Shown here one piece after another: positions 52,830-62,800 of a DNA stretch of 64,000 nt. The position numbers were made by a program, and so were the translations under genes. The number at the start of each line of letters is the position of its first letter. Position 1 is the stretch's first letter. The stretch lies in assembly GCF_001750165.1 (NCBI RefSeq), contig NZ_CP015411.1:3944501-4008500 (forward strand). The letters are read 5' to 3'. This DNA is from Pseudoalteromonas luteoviolacea (GTDB taxonomy: Bacteria > Pseudomonadota > Gammaproteobacteria > Enterobacterales > Alteromonadaceae). The notes under the pieces were generated by a model. The model saw nothing but the letters and a program-made list of their open reading frames with translations, was not told the DNA's origin and did no database searches.

Positions 52830-53558
52830 TCAATTTGCAACCTTAAATTGAGTAAGTCGGCCGTTAAGCTTAGTTAACTTCTTTAATTCTGGTAACTTAG
52901 CTTCAAGTTTTTGCTTATTTAAATCTGGTCCAACAAATACTTTTGTCAACGTCCCATTGGGGGTTTTAACCGGACGAGTAAAAGTTTTAAAGCCATTGAG
53001 CTTAAGTTTAGCAGTCAGCGCATCAACATTTGCTTTATGAGAAAAGCTGCCAAGCTGTATTACATACGCCATCTTCGAAAAGTTTGAGTTCTCTGGACGC
53101 ACTAGCTTGGGTGCTTTGACCTCTGCGGTCACAGCTTTCTTAGGTTCTGTAATTTGCTCTTCAATAGGCTGCTTAGGTTCAGGCTTAGTTTGCGATTCGC
53201 TGGGTATTGCTGCCGCTTGTTGCGCCTCAGACTCATTAGGCTCTGTGTCGACCGAGTCGGTTGAGCTCCTTTCCTCTGCTTCTATCGCCGGCGATGGGTC
53301 TTCCACGCTTACAACCGTAGATATGTCATCGGCTGGAATATCTTCAATAACTTCTGATTTAGGCTGGATCGCCAATTCAGCACGAGTATCCACTGCCTCT
53401 TGCAAATCAATAGATGTAAATTCAGGTCGCTCAGGAATTTGTTGAAACCCCTCTTTGTAATGCACTTTTTCGCCATCCAAAATATTTGGAATAAATACGA
53501 TGGCAGCGATCACTATGATACTGGTACCTACGAGGCGATTTACAAATCCTGAGTTCAC
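52830..53558 (-). CDS. dedD: DedD-like SPOR-domain protein
   Basis: 242 aa. A single N-terminal transmembrane helix (about 7-25), a long acidic Pro/Glu/Ser-rich linker (about 45-165), and a C-terminal SPOR domain (about 165-240; YVIQLGSFSHKANVDALTAKL, TKVFVGPDL) that binds denuded septal peptidoglycan. DedD localises to the division site in E. coli. The start is GTG; an ATG two bases away is out of frame and stops at once. It lies between folC and cvpA, the conserved order. Confidence 0.93.
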   Translation of the reverse strand: MNSGFVNRLVGTSIIVIAAIVFIPNILDGEKVHYKEGFQQIPERPEFTSIDLQEAVDTRAELAIQPKSEVIEDIPADDISTVVSVEDPSPAIEAEERSSTDSVDTEPNESEAQQAAAIPSESQTKPEPKQPIEEQITEPKKAVTAEVKAPKLVRPENSNFSKMAYVIQLGSFSHKANVDALTAKLKLNGFKTFTRPVKTPNGTLTKVFVGPDLNKQKLEAKLPELKKLTKLNGRLTQFKVAN

Positions 53559-53568
53559 ATCTTACTCT

Positions 53569-54831
53569 CTATTTTTTCCAATACTTTATGGCATCTGCAA
53601 CTGTGAAGAATGAGCCAAATATAATCAGCACAGAGCGTGCATCTTGAACAGGTAACAATGCATCTAATGCTGTGTGTACTGAATCAAAAGCGGCAACATC
53701 TTGTTGCTGAGTTTTTCCTAATGCTGTTCGCATATTTTCAGCGCTTTCGGCACGTGGACCACTGAGCGCCGCACATGACCAATGATCAACGACATCTCTC
53801 AACTCATCAATCACTGCTGATTTATCTTTATCAGCAAGCATAGCGACTAAGACGTTAATTTTAAAGCCCTGATTTTTTAAGTCGAGTAACTTTGTACGTA
53901 AATAACGTGCTGACTCTGGATTATGAGCCACATCTGTGAACACTAAAGGTGTGTCACTAAGCTTTTGAAAACGCCCTTCGACCTGCAAATTATCTAATAC
54001 CTCAGGAATTTTGGTATGCTCAGGTAACAGATTTAGTCGTGCTAACGCAGTCAACGCGGTTGCTACATTCTGTGCAGGAATACTAGGCTGTGTTAACGTC
54101 ATATCATATTCTTGATACTGCCAGCGTAAACCATTATCAAGTGGAGTGAAGATAAAATCACGCTTTGATAAAATCATTTCTGCGTTAATTTCATCACCGT
54201 AATCCGTAACAGTATGGGGGATATTAAGGTCACCCACTATTGCAGGTGTCTGTGTTCTAAAAATACCCGCTTTGTCATACCCAACAAGCTCACGTGTATC
54301 ACCTAAGTACTCTTTATGGTCTAAATCTATGGTGGTAATAACGCTCGCATATGGCGTGACTATGTTCGTTGCATCATATCGACCACCTAAACCGACTTCA
54401 AGCAATACATAATCCACTTCATAACGCTTGAATAAAGCCAGCGCGCCCAGCGTGCCAAACTCAAAATAAGTCAGCTGAGTTTCACCGCGACCTTGCTCTA
54501 ATTGGTAAAATGCATCAACGTGATCTTGATCGCTCAGCTCTTGACCATTAATGCGCACACGTTCATTGTAACGAATAAGGTGCGGGGAAGCATAGGTACC
54601 AACAGAATAGCCTTGTGAAAGTAACATCGCTTCCATACAACGAGCTGTTGTGCCTTTGCCGTTAGTGCCACCGATTAGAATTATTTTACTGGAAGTATCA
54701 AGTAAATGAATATTGTTTGCGACTTGAGCAACACGTTCCAACCCCATTTCGATATTCGCAGGGTGCAGTTGCTCTAAATAACAAAGCCAATCATCTAAGC
54801 TCGATGATTGGCTAGGTTTGATGTGTGACAT
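53569..54831 (-). CDS. folC: Dihydrofolate/folylpolyglutamate synthase
   Basis: Mur-ligase-family enzyme (420 aa, E. coli 422) that makes dihydrofolate and adds glutamates to folates. The P-loop GGTNGKGTTARCME, the motif YASPHLIRYNERVRINGQ and DHKEYLGDT are intact, and FTDVAHNPESARYL lies in the C-terminal domain. It lies 22 bp after accD and 10 bp before dedD, consistent with one transcript. Confidence 0.96.
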   Translation of the reverse strand: MSHIKPSQSSSLDDWLCYLEQLHPANIEMGLERVAQVANNIHLLDTSSKIILIGGTNGKGTTARCMEAMLLSQGYSVGTYASPHLIRYNERVRINGQELSDQDHVDAFYQLEQGRGETQLTYFEFGTLGALALFKRYEVDYVLLEVGLGGRYDATNIVTPYASVITTIDLDHKEYLGDTRELVGYDKAGIFRTQTPAIVGDLNIPHTVTDYGDEINAEMILSKRDFIFTPLDNGLRWQYQEYDMTLTQPSIPAQNVATALTALARLNLLPEHTKIPEVLDNLQVEGRFQKLSDTPLVFTDVAHNPESARYLRTKLLDLKNQGFKINVLVAMLADKDKSAVIDELRDVVDHWSCAALSGPRAESAENMRTALGKTQQQDVAAFDSVHTALDALLPVQDARSVLIIFGSFFTVADAIKYWKK

Positions 54832-54853
54832 AGCTAGCTCAATTTCGAAAAAT

Positions 54854-55729
54854 TTACGCTACTCTATGCTCTTGTTCTGTAGAAGGCAAGTCCATAAACT
54901 TAGAAATCATACGTGCTAGAGAGTCACGCATTTCACGACGGTCAATAATCACATCAATCGCACCGTGCTCCAATAAGAACTCACTGCGCTGGAAACCTTC
55001 AGGTAAGGTTTCACGTACTGTTTGCTCGATTACACGAGGGCCTGCAAAACCAATCAATGCTTTTGGTTCACCTACATTGATATCACCAAGCATGGCTAAT
55101 GAAGCTGATACACCACCCATAGTTGGGTTAGTTAATACAGAGATAAACGGTAAACCTTGCTCACTCATTTTTGCAAGTGCAGCACTGGTTTTAGCCATTT
55201 GCATTAATGAAAATAACGCTTCTTGCATTCGTGCACCGCCTGATGCAGAGAAACAAATTAGCGGCATATTGTGCTCAAGACACTCATTCACAGCAGCAAC
55301 AAAGCGCGCACCTACAACAGACGCCATTGAACCACCCATAAATGAGAATTCAAACGCAACTGCAGCAACTGGCATGCCTTTCAAACGACCTTTCATCGCG
55401 ATCAGCGCATCTTTTTCACCACTGACTTTTTGTGCAGCTGTAATACGGTCCGAGTACTTTTTAGAGTCTTTAAACTTCAATACATCTTGCGGTTCAAACT
55501 CAGTGCCTAGCTCCACAAGCTCACCGTCATCCAAGAAGCGCTCTAGACGCTCACGCGCTGAAATACGCATATGATTGTCACACTTAGGACACACATAAAG
55601 CGACTTCTCTAACTCAGCTTTGTATAAGATGGAATCACAGGCTGTACATTTTGCCCATACTCCTTCCGGAACCTCTTTCTTACCTGCCGATTTAGCAGCT
55701 TTAGGCAAGATTTTTTCTAACCAACTCAT
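54854..55729 (-). CDS. accD: Acetyl-CoA carboxylase carboxyltransferase, beta subunit
   Basis: Forms the alpha2beta2 carboxyltransferase that makes malonyl-CoA (291 aa). An N-terminal C4 zinc ribbon (WAKCTACDSILY and VCPKCDNHM) is followed by the crotonase fold with SASGGARMQEALFSLMQMAKT and GGVSASLAMLGD. The ATG at 55729 matches the E. coli start (MSWLEKIL against MSWIERIK), with AGAG upstream. A GTG/TTG-type extension to 55789 was rejected. It is preceded by truA after 219 bp. Confidence 0.96.
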   Translation of the reverse strand: MSWLEKILPKAAKSAGKKEVPEGVWAKCTACDSILYKAELEKSLYVCPKCDNHMRISARERLERFLDDGELVELGTEFEPQDVLKFKDSKKYSDRITAAQKVSGEKDALIAMKGRLKGMPVAAVAFEFSFMGGSMASVVGARFVAAVNECLEHNMPLICFSASGGARMQEALFSLMQMAKTSAALAKMSEQGLPFISVLTNPTMGGVSASLAMLGDINVGEPKALIGFAGPRVIEQTVRETLPEGFQRSEFLLEHGAIDVIIDRREMRDSLARMISKFMDLPSTEQEHRVA

Positions 55730-55948
55730 TGGCAACTCTCTTGTCTTTATTCTGTATATTAGTCTGCACACACAGACAGATTTTCCCAATTAAAACATGT
55801 TTAAGGCAACAGCGGTATAAAAAACTGGTCTTAGTAGTCTTAACAAGTAATAGACGCATGAAGAACTGAGATTTTAATGCACGATATAAGGAAAACTACC
55901 GCTTACAATTGGATAGCCCATGCAGTTTCTTCCGCGTCTAAGTAATAG

Positions 55949-56749
55949 TTATTTTTTTATTTCCACTTCTGGCAAAAACAAAGGGCCTACAGACATTTGT
56001 GGGATACCCCATTTTTCTGGGTAATCAACATCAACTAAATATAGACCATTGGGTTTTGCCGTCGCACTAGCTTTTGTTCTATCTTTTATAGCTAGTAATT
56101 CAGCCATCCAATCCGGTGATTGCTCACCAATACCAATATCCAATAAACACCCAGTAATATTTCTAACCATATGGTGTAAAAATGCATTGGCTTTCACATC
56201 TATAACAACATAATCACCAAATCTGTCAACTTGCAAGTGGTGAATATTTCTAAAAGGCGTATTAGATTGACAATGTACTGCTCTGAATGAGGTAAAATCT
56301 TGTTCACCTAACATATGATGACAAGCAGCCTGCATTTTCTTTTCGTCTAGTGGATGATGAAAATGGGTAACTCCATTTCTTAATATCCCAGGGCGGTAAG
56401 TATGATTGTAAATCACATAACGATATCGTCTTGCCGTTGCGCTGAAACGAGCATGAAACTCATCATCAACTTGCTGTGCAAAACGTACAGCAATATCATC
56501 AGGTAATTGAGAGTTCATGCCAAGTGTAAACGCGCTCATTTCGCGTTCAGCATCAGTATCAAAATGAACTAATTGCCCTGTCGCATGCACACCGGCATCA
56601 GTGCGACCTGCACATACAATGTCTACCGGATGATTACAGATCCGCGAAAGCGCTGTTTCAATTTCTTCTTGGACACTACTCACATGACTTTGTCTTTGCC
56701 AACCTGAATAATTGCCGCCGTTATACTCGATACCTAGTACTACACGCAT
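55949..56749 (-). CDS. truA: tRNA pseudouridine(38-40) synthase
   Basis: Isomerises U38-U40 in the tRNA anticodon arm (266 aa, E. coli 270). The catalytic aspartate is in CAGRTDAGVHATGQ, the N-terminal GIEYNGGNYSGWQRQ matches the family, and ANAFLHHMVRNITGCLL is the conserved C-terminal motif. It sits downstream of fimV and upstream of accD, as in many gammaproteobacteria. Confidence 0.97.
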   Translation of the reverse strand: MRVVLGIEYNGGNYSGWQRQSHVSSVQEEIETALSRICNHPVDIVCAGRTDAGVHATGQLVHFDTDAEREMSAFTLGMNSQLPDDIAVRFAQQVDDEFHARFSATARRYRYVIYNHTYRPGILRNGVTHFHHPLDEKKMQAACHHMLGEQDFTSFRAVHCQSNTPFRNIHHLQVDRFGDYVVIDVKANAFLHHMVRNITGCLLDIGIGEQSPDWMAELLAIKDRTKASATAKPNGLYLVDVDYPEKWGIPQMSVGPLFLPEVEIKK

Positions 56750-56856
56750 ACACTTGCAAACTCTTCACTAAATTATAGCCGCGCATTTTATGCTATTGGC
56801 GTTGGGAATAAAAGCAAAGGGGGCGATATCGCCCCCCTTTTGTTATGCCGTCTTTG

Positions 56857-59800
56857 CTATTTTATTTGCTCTTTAAGCAATCTCGCTTCTTCTTGCACAG
56901 ATGAAGGGCCGTTCTCCATGACATCATCTAGTGCAGAAACCGCTGAATCAAAATCTTCGATTTCAAGATAAGCCCGAGCTAAATCTAACTTAGCTGAAAA
57001 CCCACCCTCTTCCAAATCGACATCCGTAGGATTATCACCAGCAAGTAATTCTTCAAAGTCATCTAACCCCACATCCATATTGGGTTCTTGATAGGGCTCC
57101 TCCATCGTCACCGCATCATCACTTTCTGCAATTAAGTCATCAATCTCTAAAAAGTCTTCGGGCATTGCAGAAGAGGCTTCTTGGGGAGTTTCCTCTTCGA
57201 TCTCAAACTTCTCGTCTAGATCTTCACTGAGTAACGCATCAAAGTCGACCTCTAACTCCGGCTCCTCTACACGCTCTATTTCTTCAGGTTCTGCATACTC
57301 ATCCAGTAAGGCATCAAAATTAGTTTCCTCCAAATCGGCCATGAAAGCATCTTCAATGGCGCTTTCATCAATATCAACTGGGGGTTCAACCTCACTCTGA
57401 GCTTCTGAAATTTCATCTAACTCAGCCAAAAATTCTTCAGGGCCAGTGCTTACATCCAGTTCTAATTCAGCATCTGATATACCAGAGTTTTGTGCGAGAT
57501 CCATTTTTTCAGAAACACCGGCTTCATCAGCTATGATAGATTCTCTACCTTCCGCTTCTATTGATGCAAGCGCCGCAGATTCATCAAATGGCGTATCTAA
57601 ATCTATTTCTAGATCTTGTAATTCAGATGATTCACTGACCATTTGCGGTTCAGGCTCGCTAAGTCGCTCTTCATCCATCGCCGCCATGGCTGCATCTTCA
57701 TCAAATGGTGTATCTAAATCAATTCCTAAATCATCTAACTCATCTTCTATAACAGCCGGCGTTTTATCATTTTCAACTGATGCACCGGAGGATGGCTCAG
57801 CGAGTAAATCGGTCTCTTCTAAGTGTGGTTCATCATCCAAATCATCAAATAAGTCATCTAACTCATCATCAAATGAAGCTTCTAGGTCACCGTCGATACC
57901 TGCGTTTAGATCTTTTTGGCTTTCAAGACTTTCGGCAAGTTGACGCTCTGCTTCACTTACCCCTTCTGTGAAAGACGCTTCAGCTAATGAGATTTCAGGA
58001 TCGTCAACCTCTTCCAGTTCAAGCTCTGGATAACTATCTAGCTGTTCGCTGGGTGTAACAAAATCTTGCTCTGGCAATGGCTCCTCACTCAGCAGGTCCA
58101 CTTCATCTCCCAGAGGATCATCACCCAAATCAATTTCAACTTCTTCAGCCATTAGCTCTTCATCAAGAGAGGCTATATCAGCCTCAACTTCAAGCGCTTC
58201 GAGCATGTCATCGACATTTTGCAGCTCAGAGCCTTCGATATCATGTATAAGGCTTTCAAGATTGGACTCAGTATCAACTTCTGCTTCTAGTTCTGGTTCA
58301 GCGTCGATCTCTAGCCCTGCTTCGAGCTCAGGCTCTGCTTCGAGCTCAGGTTCTGCTTCGAGCTCAGGTTCTGCTTCGAGTTCTGGCTCAGCTTCGAGTT
58401 CTGGCTCAGCTTCGAGTTCTGGCTCAGCTTCGAGTTCTGGCTCAGCTTCGAGTTCTGGCTCAGCTTCTAGTTCTGGCTCAGCTTCTAGTTCTGGCTCAGC
58501 TTCTAGTTCTGGCTCAGCTTCTAGTTCTGGCTCAGCTTCTAGTTCTGGCTCAGCTTCTAGTTCTGGCTCAGCTTCTAGTTCTGGCTCAGCTTCTAGTTCT
58601 GGCTCAGCTTCTAGTTCTGGCTCAGCTTCTAGTTCTGGCTCAGCTTCTAGTTCTGGCTCAGCTTCTAGTTCTGGCTCAGCTTCTAGTTCTGGCTCAGCTT
58701 CTAGTTCTGGCTCTGCTTCGAGCTCAGGTTCTGCTTCTAGTTCTGGCTCAGCTTCTAGTTCTGGCTCAGCTTCTAGTTCTGGCTCTGCTTCGAGCTCAGG
58801 TTCTGCTTCGAGTTCTGGCTCTGCTTCGAGCTCTGGCTCAGCTTCGAGTTCTGGCTCAGCTTCGAGTTCTGGCTCAGCTTCTAGTTCTGGTTCAGCGTCG
58901 ATCTCTAGCCCTGCTTCGAGCTCAGGCTCTGCTTCGAGCTCTAGTTCTGCTTCGAGCTCTAGTTCTGCTTCGAGTTCTGGCTCTGCTTCGAGCTCTGGCT
59001 CTGCTTCGAGTTCTGGCTCTGCTTCGAGTTCTGGCTCAGCTTCGAGCTCTGGTTCAGCTTCGATCTCTAGCCCTGCTTCGAGCTCAGGTTCTGCTTCGAG
59101 CTCTAGTTCTGCTTCGAGTTCTGGCTCTGCTTCGAGCTCTGGCTCTGCTTCGAGCTCTGGCTCAGCTTCGAGTTCTGGCTCTGCTTCGAGTTCTGGCTCA
59201 GCTTCTAGCTCTGGTTCAGCTTCGAGCTCTGGCTCAGCTTCGAGCTCTGGCTCAGCTTCGAGCTCAGGCTCTGCTTCTAGTTCTGGCTCTGTTTCGAGTT
59301 CTGGCTCAGCTTCTAGCTCTGGTTCAGCTTCGATCTCTAGCCCTGCTTCGAGCTCTGGTTCAGCTTCGATCTCTAGCCCTGCTTCGAGCTCAGGTTCTGC
59401 TTCGAGCTCTAGTTCTGCTTCGAGTTCTGGCTCTGCTTCGAGCTCTGGCTCTGCTTCGAGTTCTGGCTCTGCTTCGAGTTCTGGCTCAGCTTCGAGCTCT
59501 GGTTCAGCTTCGATCTCTAGCCCTGCTTCGAGCTCAGGTTCTGCTTCGAGCTCTAGTTCTGCTTCGAGTTCTGGCTCTGCTTCGAGCTCTGGCTCTGCTT
59601 CGAGCTCTGGCTCAGCTTCGAGTTCTGGCTCTGCTTCGAGTTCTGGCTCTGCTTCGAGTTCTGGCTCTGCTTCGAGTTCTGGCTCAGCTTCTAGTTCTGG
59701 CTCTGCTTCTAGTTCTGGCTCAGCTTCTAGTTCTGGCTCTGCTTCGAGTTCTGGCTCTGCTTCTAGTTCTGGCTCTGCTTCTAGTTCTGGCTCAGCTTCT

Positions 59801-62800
59801 AGTTCTGGCTCAGCTTCTAGTTCTGGCTCAGCTTCGAGTTCTGGCTCAGCTTCGAGTTCTGGCTCAGCTTCGAGTTCTGGCTCAGCTTCGAGTTCTGGCT
59901 CAGCTTCGAGTTCTGGCTCAGCTTCGATCTCTAGCCCTGCTTCTAGTTCTGGCTCTGTTTCGAGTTCTGGCTCAGCTTCGAGCTCAGGTTCTGCTTCTAG
60001 TTCTGGCTCTGCTTCTAGTTCTGGCTCTGCTTCGAGTTCTGGCTCTGCTTCGAGTTCTGGTTCTGCTTCGAGCTCTAGTTCTGCTTCGAGTTCTGGCTCA
60101 GCTTCTAGTTCTGGCTCTGCTTCTAGTTCTGGCTCTGCTTCTAGTTCTGGCTCTGCTTCTAGTTCTGGCTCTGCTTCGAGTTCTGGTTCTGCTTCGAGTT
60201 CTGGCTCAGCTTCTAGCTCTGGTTCAGCTTCGAGCTCAGGTTCTGCTTCGAGCTCAGGCTCAGCTTCGAGCTCAGGCTCTGCTTCGAGTTCTGGCTCTGC
60301 TTCAAGTTCTGGCTCAGCTTCGAGTTCTGGCTCAGCTTCTAGTTCTGGCTCAGCTTCTAGTTCTGGTTCTGCTTCGAGCTCAGGCTCAGCTTCGAGTTCT
60401 GGCTCAGCTTCGAGTTCTGGCTCAGCTTCTAGCTCTGGTTCAGCTTCTAGCTCTGGTTCAGCTTCGAGCTCTGGCTCAGCTTCTAAATTCTCATCTACAG
60501 CGATATCAGATTGAATATTCGACATATCTGGAGCATTAACCTCATCCTCTACCATCCCATCGAGGTGTCCAGCTTCAACCGTCGAAACCGCTAATGGATC
60601 AAAGTCTAATAAATCATCAGCATTATCTAATTCATCTTCAATAGCAGGCTCAACAACTTCGGCTTCAAGCTGTGTGCCTAATTCTTCTTCGCCCACATCG
60701 GCAAGTAGGTCATCAACATCACCTAAGTCATCTTCAATGTCAGACTCTGTAACTTCGGCTTCAAGCTGTGTGTCTAATTCTTCTTCGCCCACATCGGCAA
60801 GCAAGTCATCAACATCGCCAAAATCATCTTCAATGGCAGGCTCTGTAACTTCACCTTCAAGCTCTGTGTCTAATTCTTCTTCGCCCACATCGGCAAGCAA
60901 GTCATCAACATCGCCAAAATCATCTTCAATAGCAGGCTCAACAACTTCGGCTTCAAGCTGTGTGTCTAATTCTTCTTCGCCCACATCGGCAAGTAGGTCA
61001 TCAACATCGCCTAAGTCATCTTCAATGGCAGGCTCTGTAACTTCGGCTTCAAGCTCTGTGTCTAATTCTTCTTCGCCCACATCAGCAAGTAGGTCATCAA
61101 CATCGCCTAAGTCATCTTCTATGGCAGGCTCTGCAACTTCGGCTTCAAGCTCTGTGCCTAGCTCTTCGTCGCCCACATCGGCAAGTAGGTCATCAACATC
61201 GCCTAAGTCATCTTCAATGGCAGGCTCTGTAACTTCGGCTTCAAGCTCTGTGTCTAATTCTTCTTCGCCCACATCAGCAAGTAGGTCATCAACATCGCCT
61301 AAGTCATCTTCTATGGCAGGCTCTGCAACTTCGGCTTCAAGCTCTGTGCCTAACTCTTCGTCGCCCACATCGGCAAGTAGGTCATCAACATCGCCTAAGT
61401 CATCTTCAATGGCAGGCTCTGTAACTTCGGCTTCAAGCTCTGTGTCTAATTCTTCTTCGCCCACATCGGCAAGCAAGTCATCAATATCGCCTAAGTCATC
61501 TTCAATGGCAGACTCTGCAACTTCGGCTTCAAGCTCTGTGCCTAACTCTTCGTCGCCCACATCGGCAAGTAGGTCATCAACATCACCTAAGTCATCTTCA
61601 ATGGCAGGCTCTGTAACTTCGGCTTCAAGCTCTGTGCCTAACTCTTCGTCGCCCACATCAGCAAGCAAGTCATCAATATCGCCTAAGTCATCTTCAATAG
61701 CAGACTCTGTAACTTCGGCTTCAAGCTCAGTGTCTAAATCACTTTCACTAACCTCAGCTAAAATATCATCTACATTATCCAGTTCATCTTCTGGAGCACC
61801 CGTTAAATCAGTCTCTGGTTCTTCGCCTGCTTCAGCCAATAACGCATCAATATCATCGTCATCAGCCAACTCGTTGCCTTGTTCTGCCTGAGAGATTAAA
61901 TCATCAATCCCTTGTTGTTCTTCCGAGGCTTGTTGTGCTTCATCAATCAGGCCATCAACATCATCTAGTTCAAATCCGTCGTCATCAGATGCCAACTCTT
62001 CATCATCCAAGGCACCATCGAGCAAATCATCAATATCGTCAGCACTTAAAATACTGTCGTTTTCAGCTACTCCTTCAGCCTCATCAAGCTTTGGGGGTTC
62101 TGCTGCTGCCTCATCGATTAGACTATCGATATCATCTAAATCAAATTCTTCATCGCCTGACACTGATGGGGCAGGCTCTTCTGCCAGCTCTTCACTCAAC
62201 GCAGCTAACGCATCGTCACTTACATCCAATGTATCGTCTTGCTCATCACCGACTTCGTTAAATAAATCATCAATGTCGTCTGCACTTAAAATATCGTCTC
62301 CATCAGACGTACTTTCCTCAACATCTAGCGTAACTTCATCGTCAAGCGCATCGTCTGTAGAATCAAAGCTTTGTTGCAAGAAATCATCGATATCGTCCGA
62401 TGCCTCTTCAGCTGGCGATTCGTCATCAAATACAATGTCATCATTGAGTAAGCTATCTAACTCATCTTGATCTAACGTACTACTACCAGTTTCAAAACCA
62501 TCATCTTCATCATCTAAAGAATCAAATACAATGTCATCATCTTCAGGCAGAATGTCATCATCAAGTTGAACACTCTCATCCAGTGGAGAGATATCATCAG
62601 TTACAGGCATGTCTAAATCAAGTGGGTCGGCTGCAGCTGCTGTTGCTGCTCCTGCCGTGGCCGCTGCAGAAACAGGTGCTTGCGGTAAAAACTCATCTTC
62701 TTCAACATTGCTGTCAGCTGCTTGTTTGCGCTTACGTAAGAAAAACATCAGCCCAAGCCCAACAATTAACAAAGCTGGAATCGTCGCCAGTAAGGCGATC

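Noticed and set aside
58281..60490. Possible CRISPR or other spaced repeat array
   Set aside because: Repeats are directly contiguous 18-bp units without spacers, in frame, inside a coding region.
58205..60514. Plus-strand 769-codon frame encoding Ser/Gly/Ala repeats
   Set aside because: Antisense shadow of the fimV hexapeptide array. The repeat unit has no stop in this frame, so the frame stays open by default. It lacks a ribosome binding site and a plausible protein family.
60674..61891. Plus-strand 405-codon Ser/Thr/Pro-rich frame
   Set aside because: Antisense shadow of the 96-bp fimV repeats for the same reason. The conserved protein is on the minus strand, with LysM, transmembrane and C-terminal FimV domains around it.
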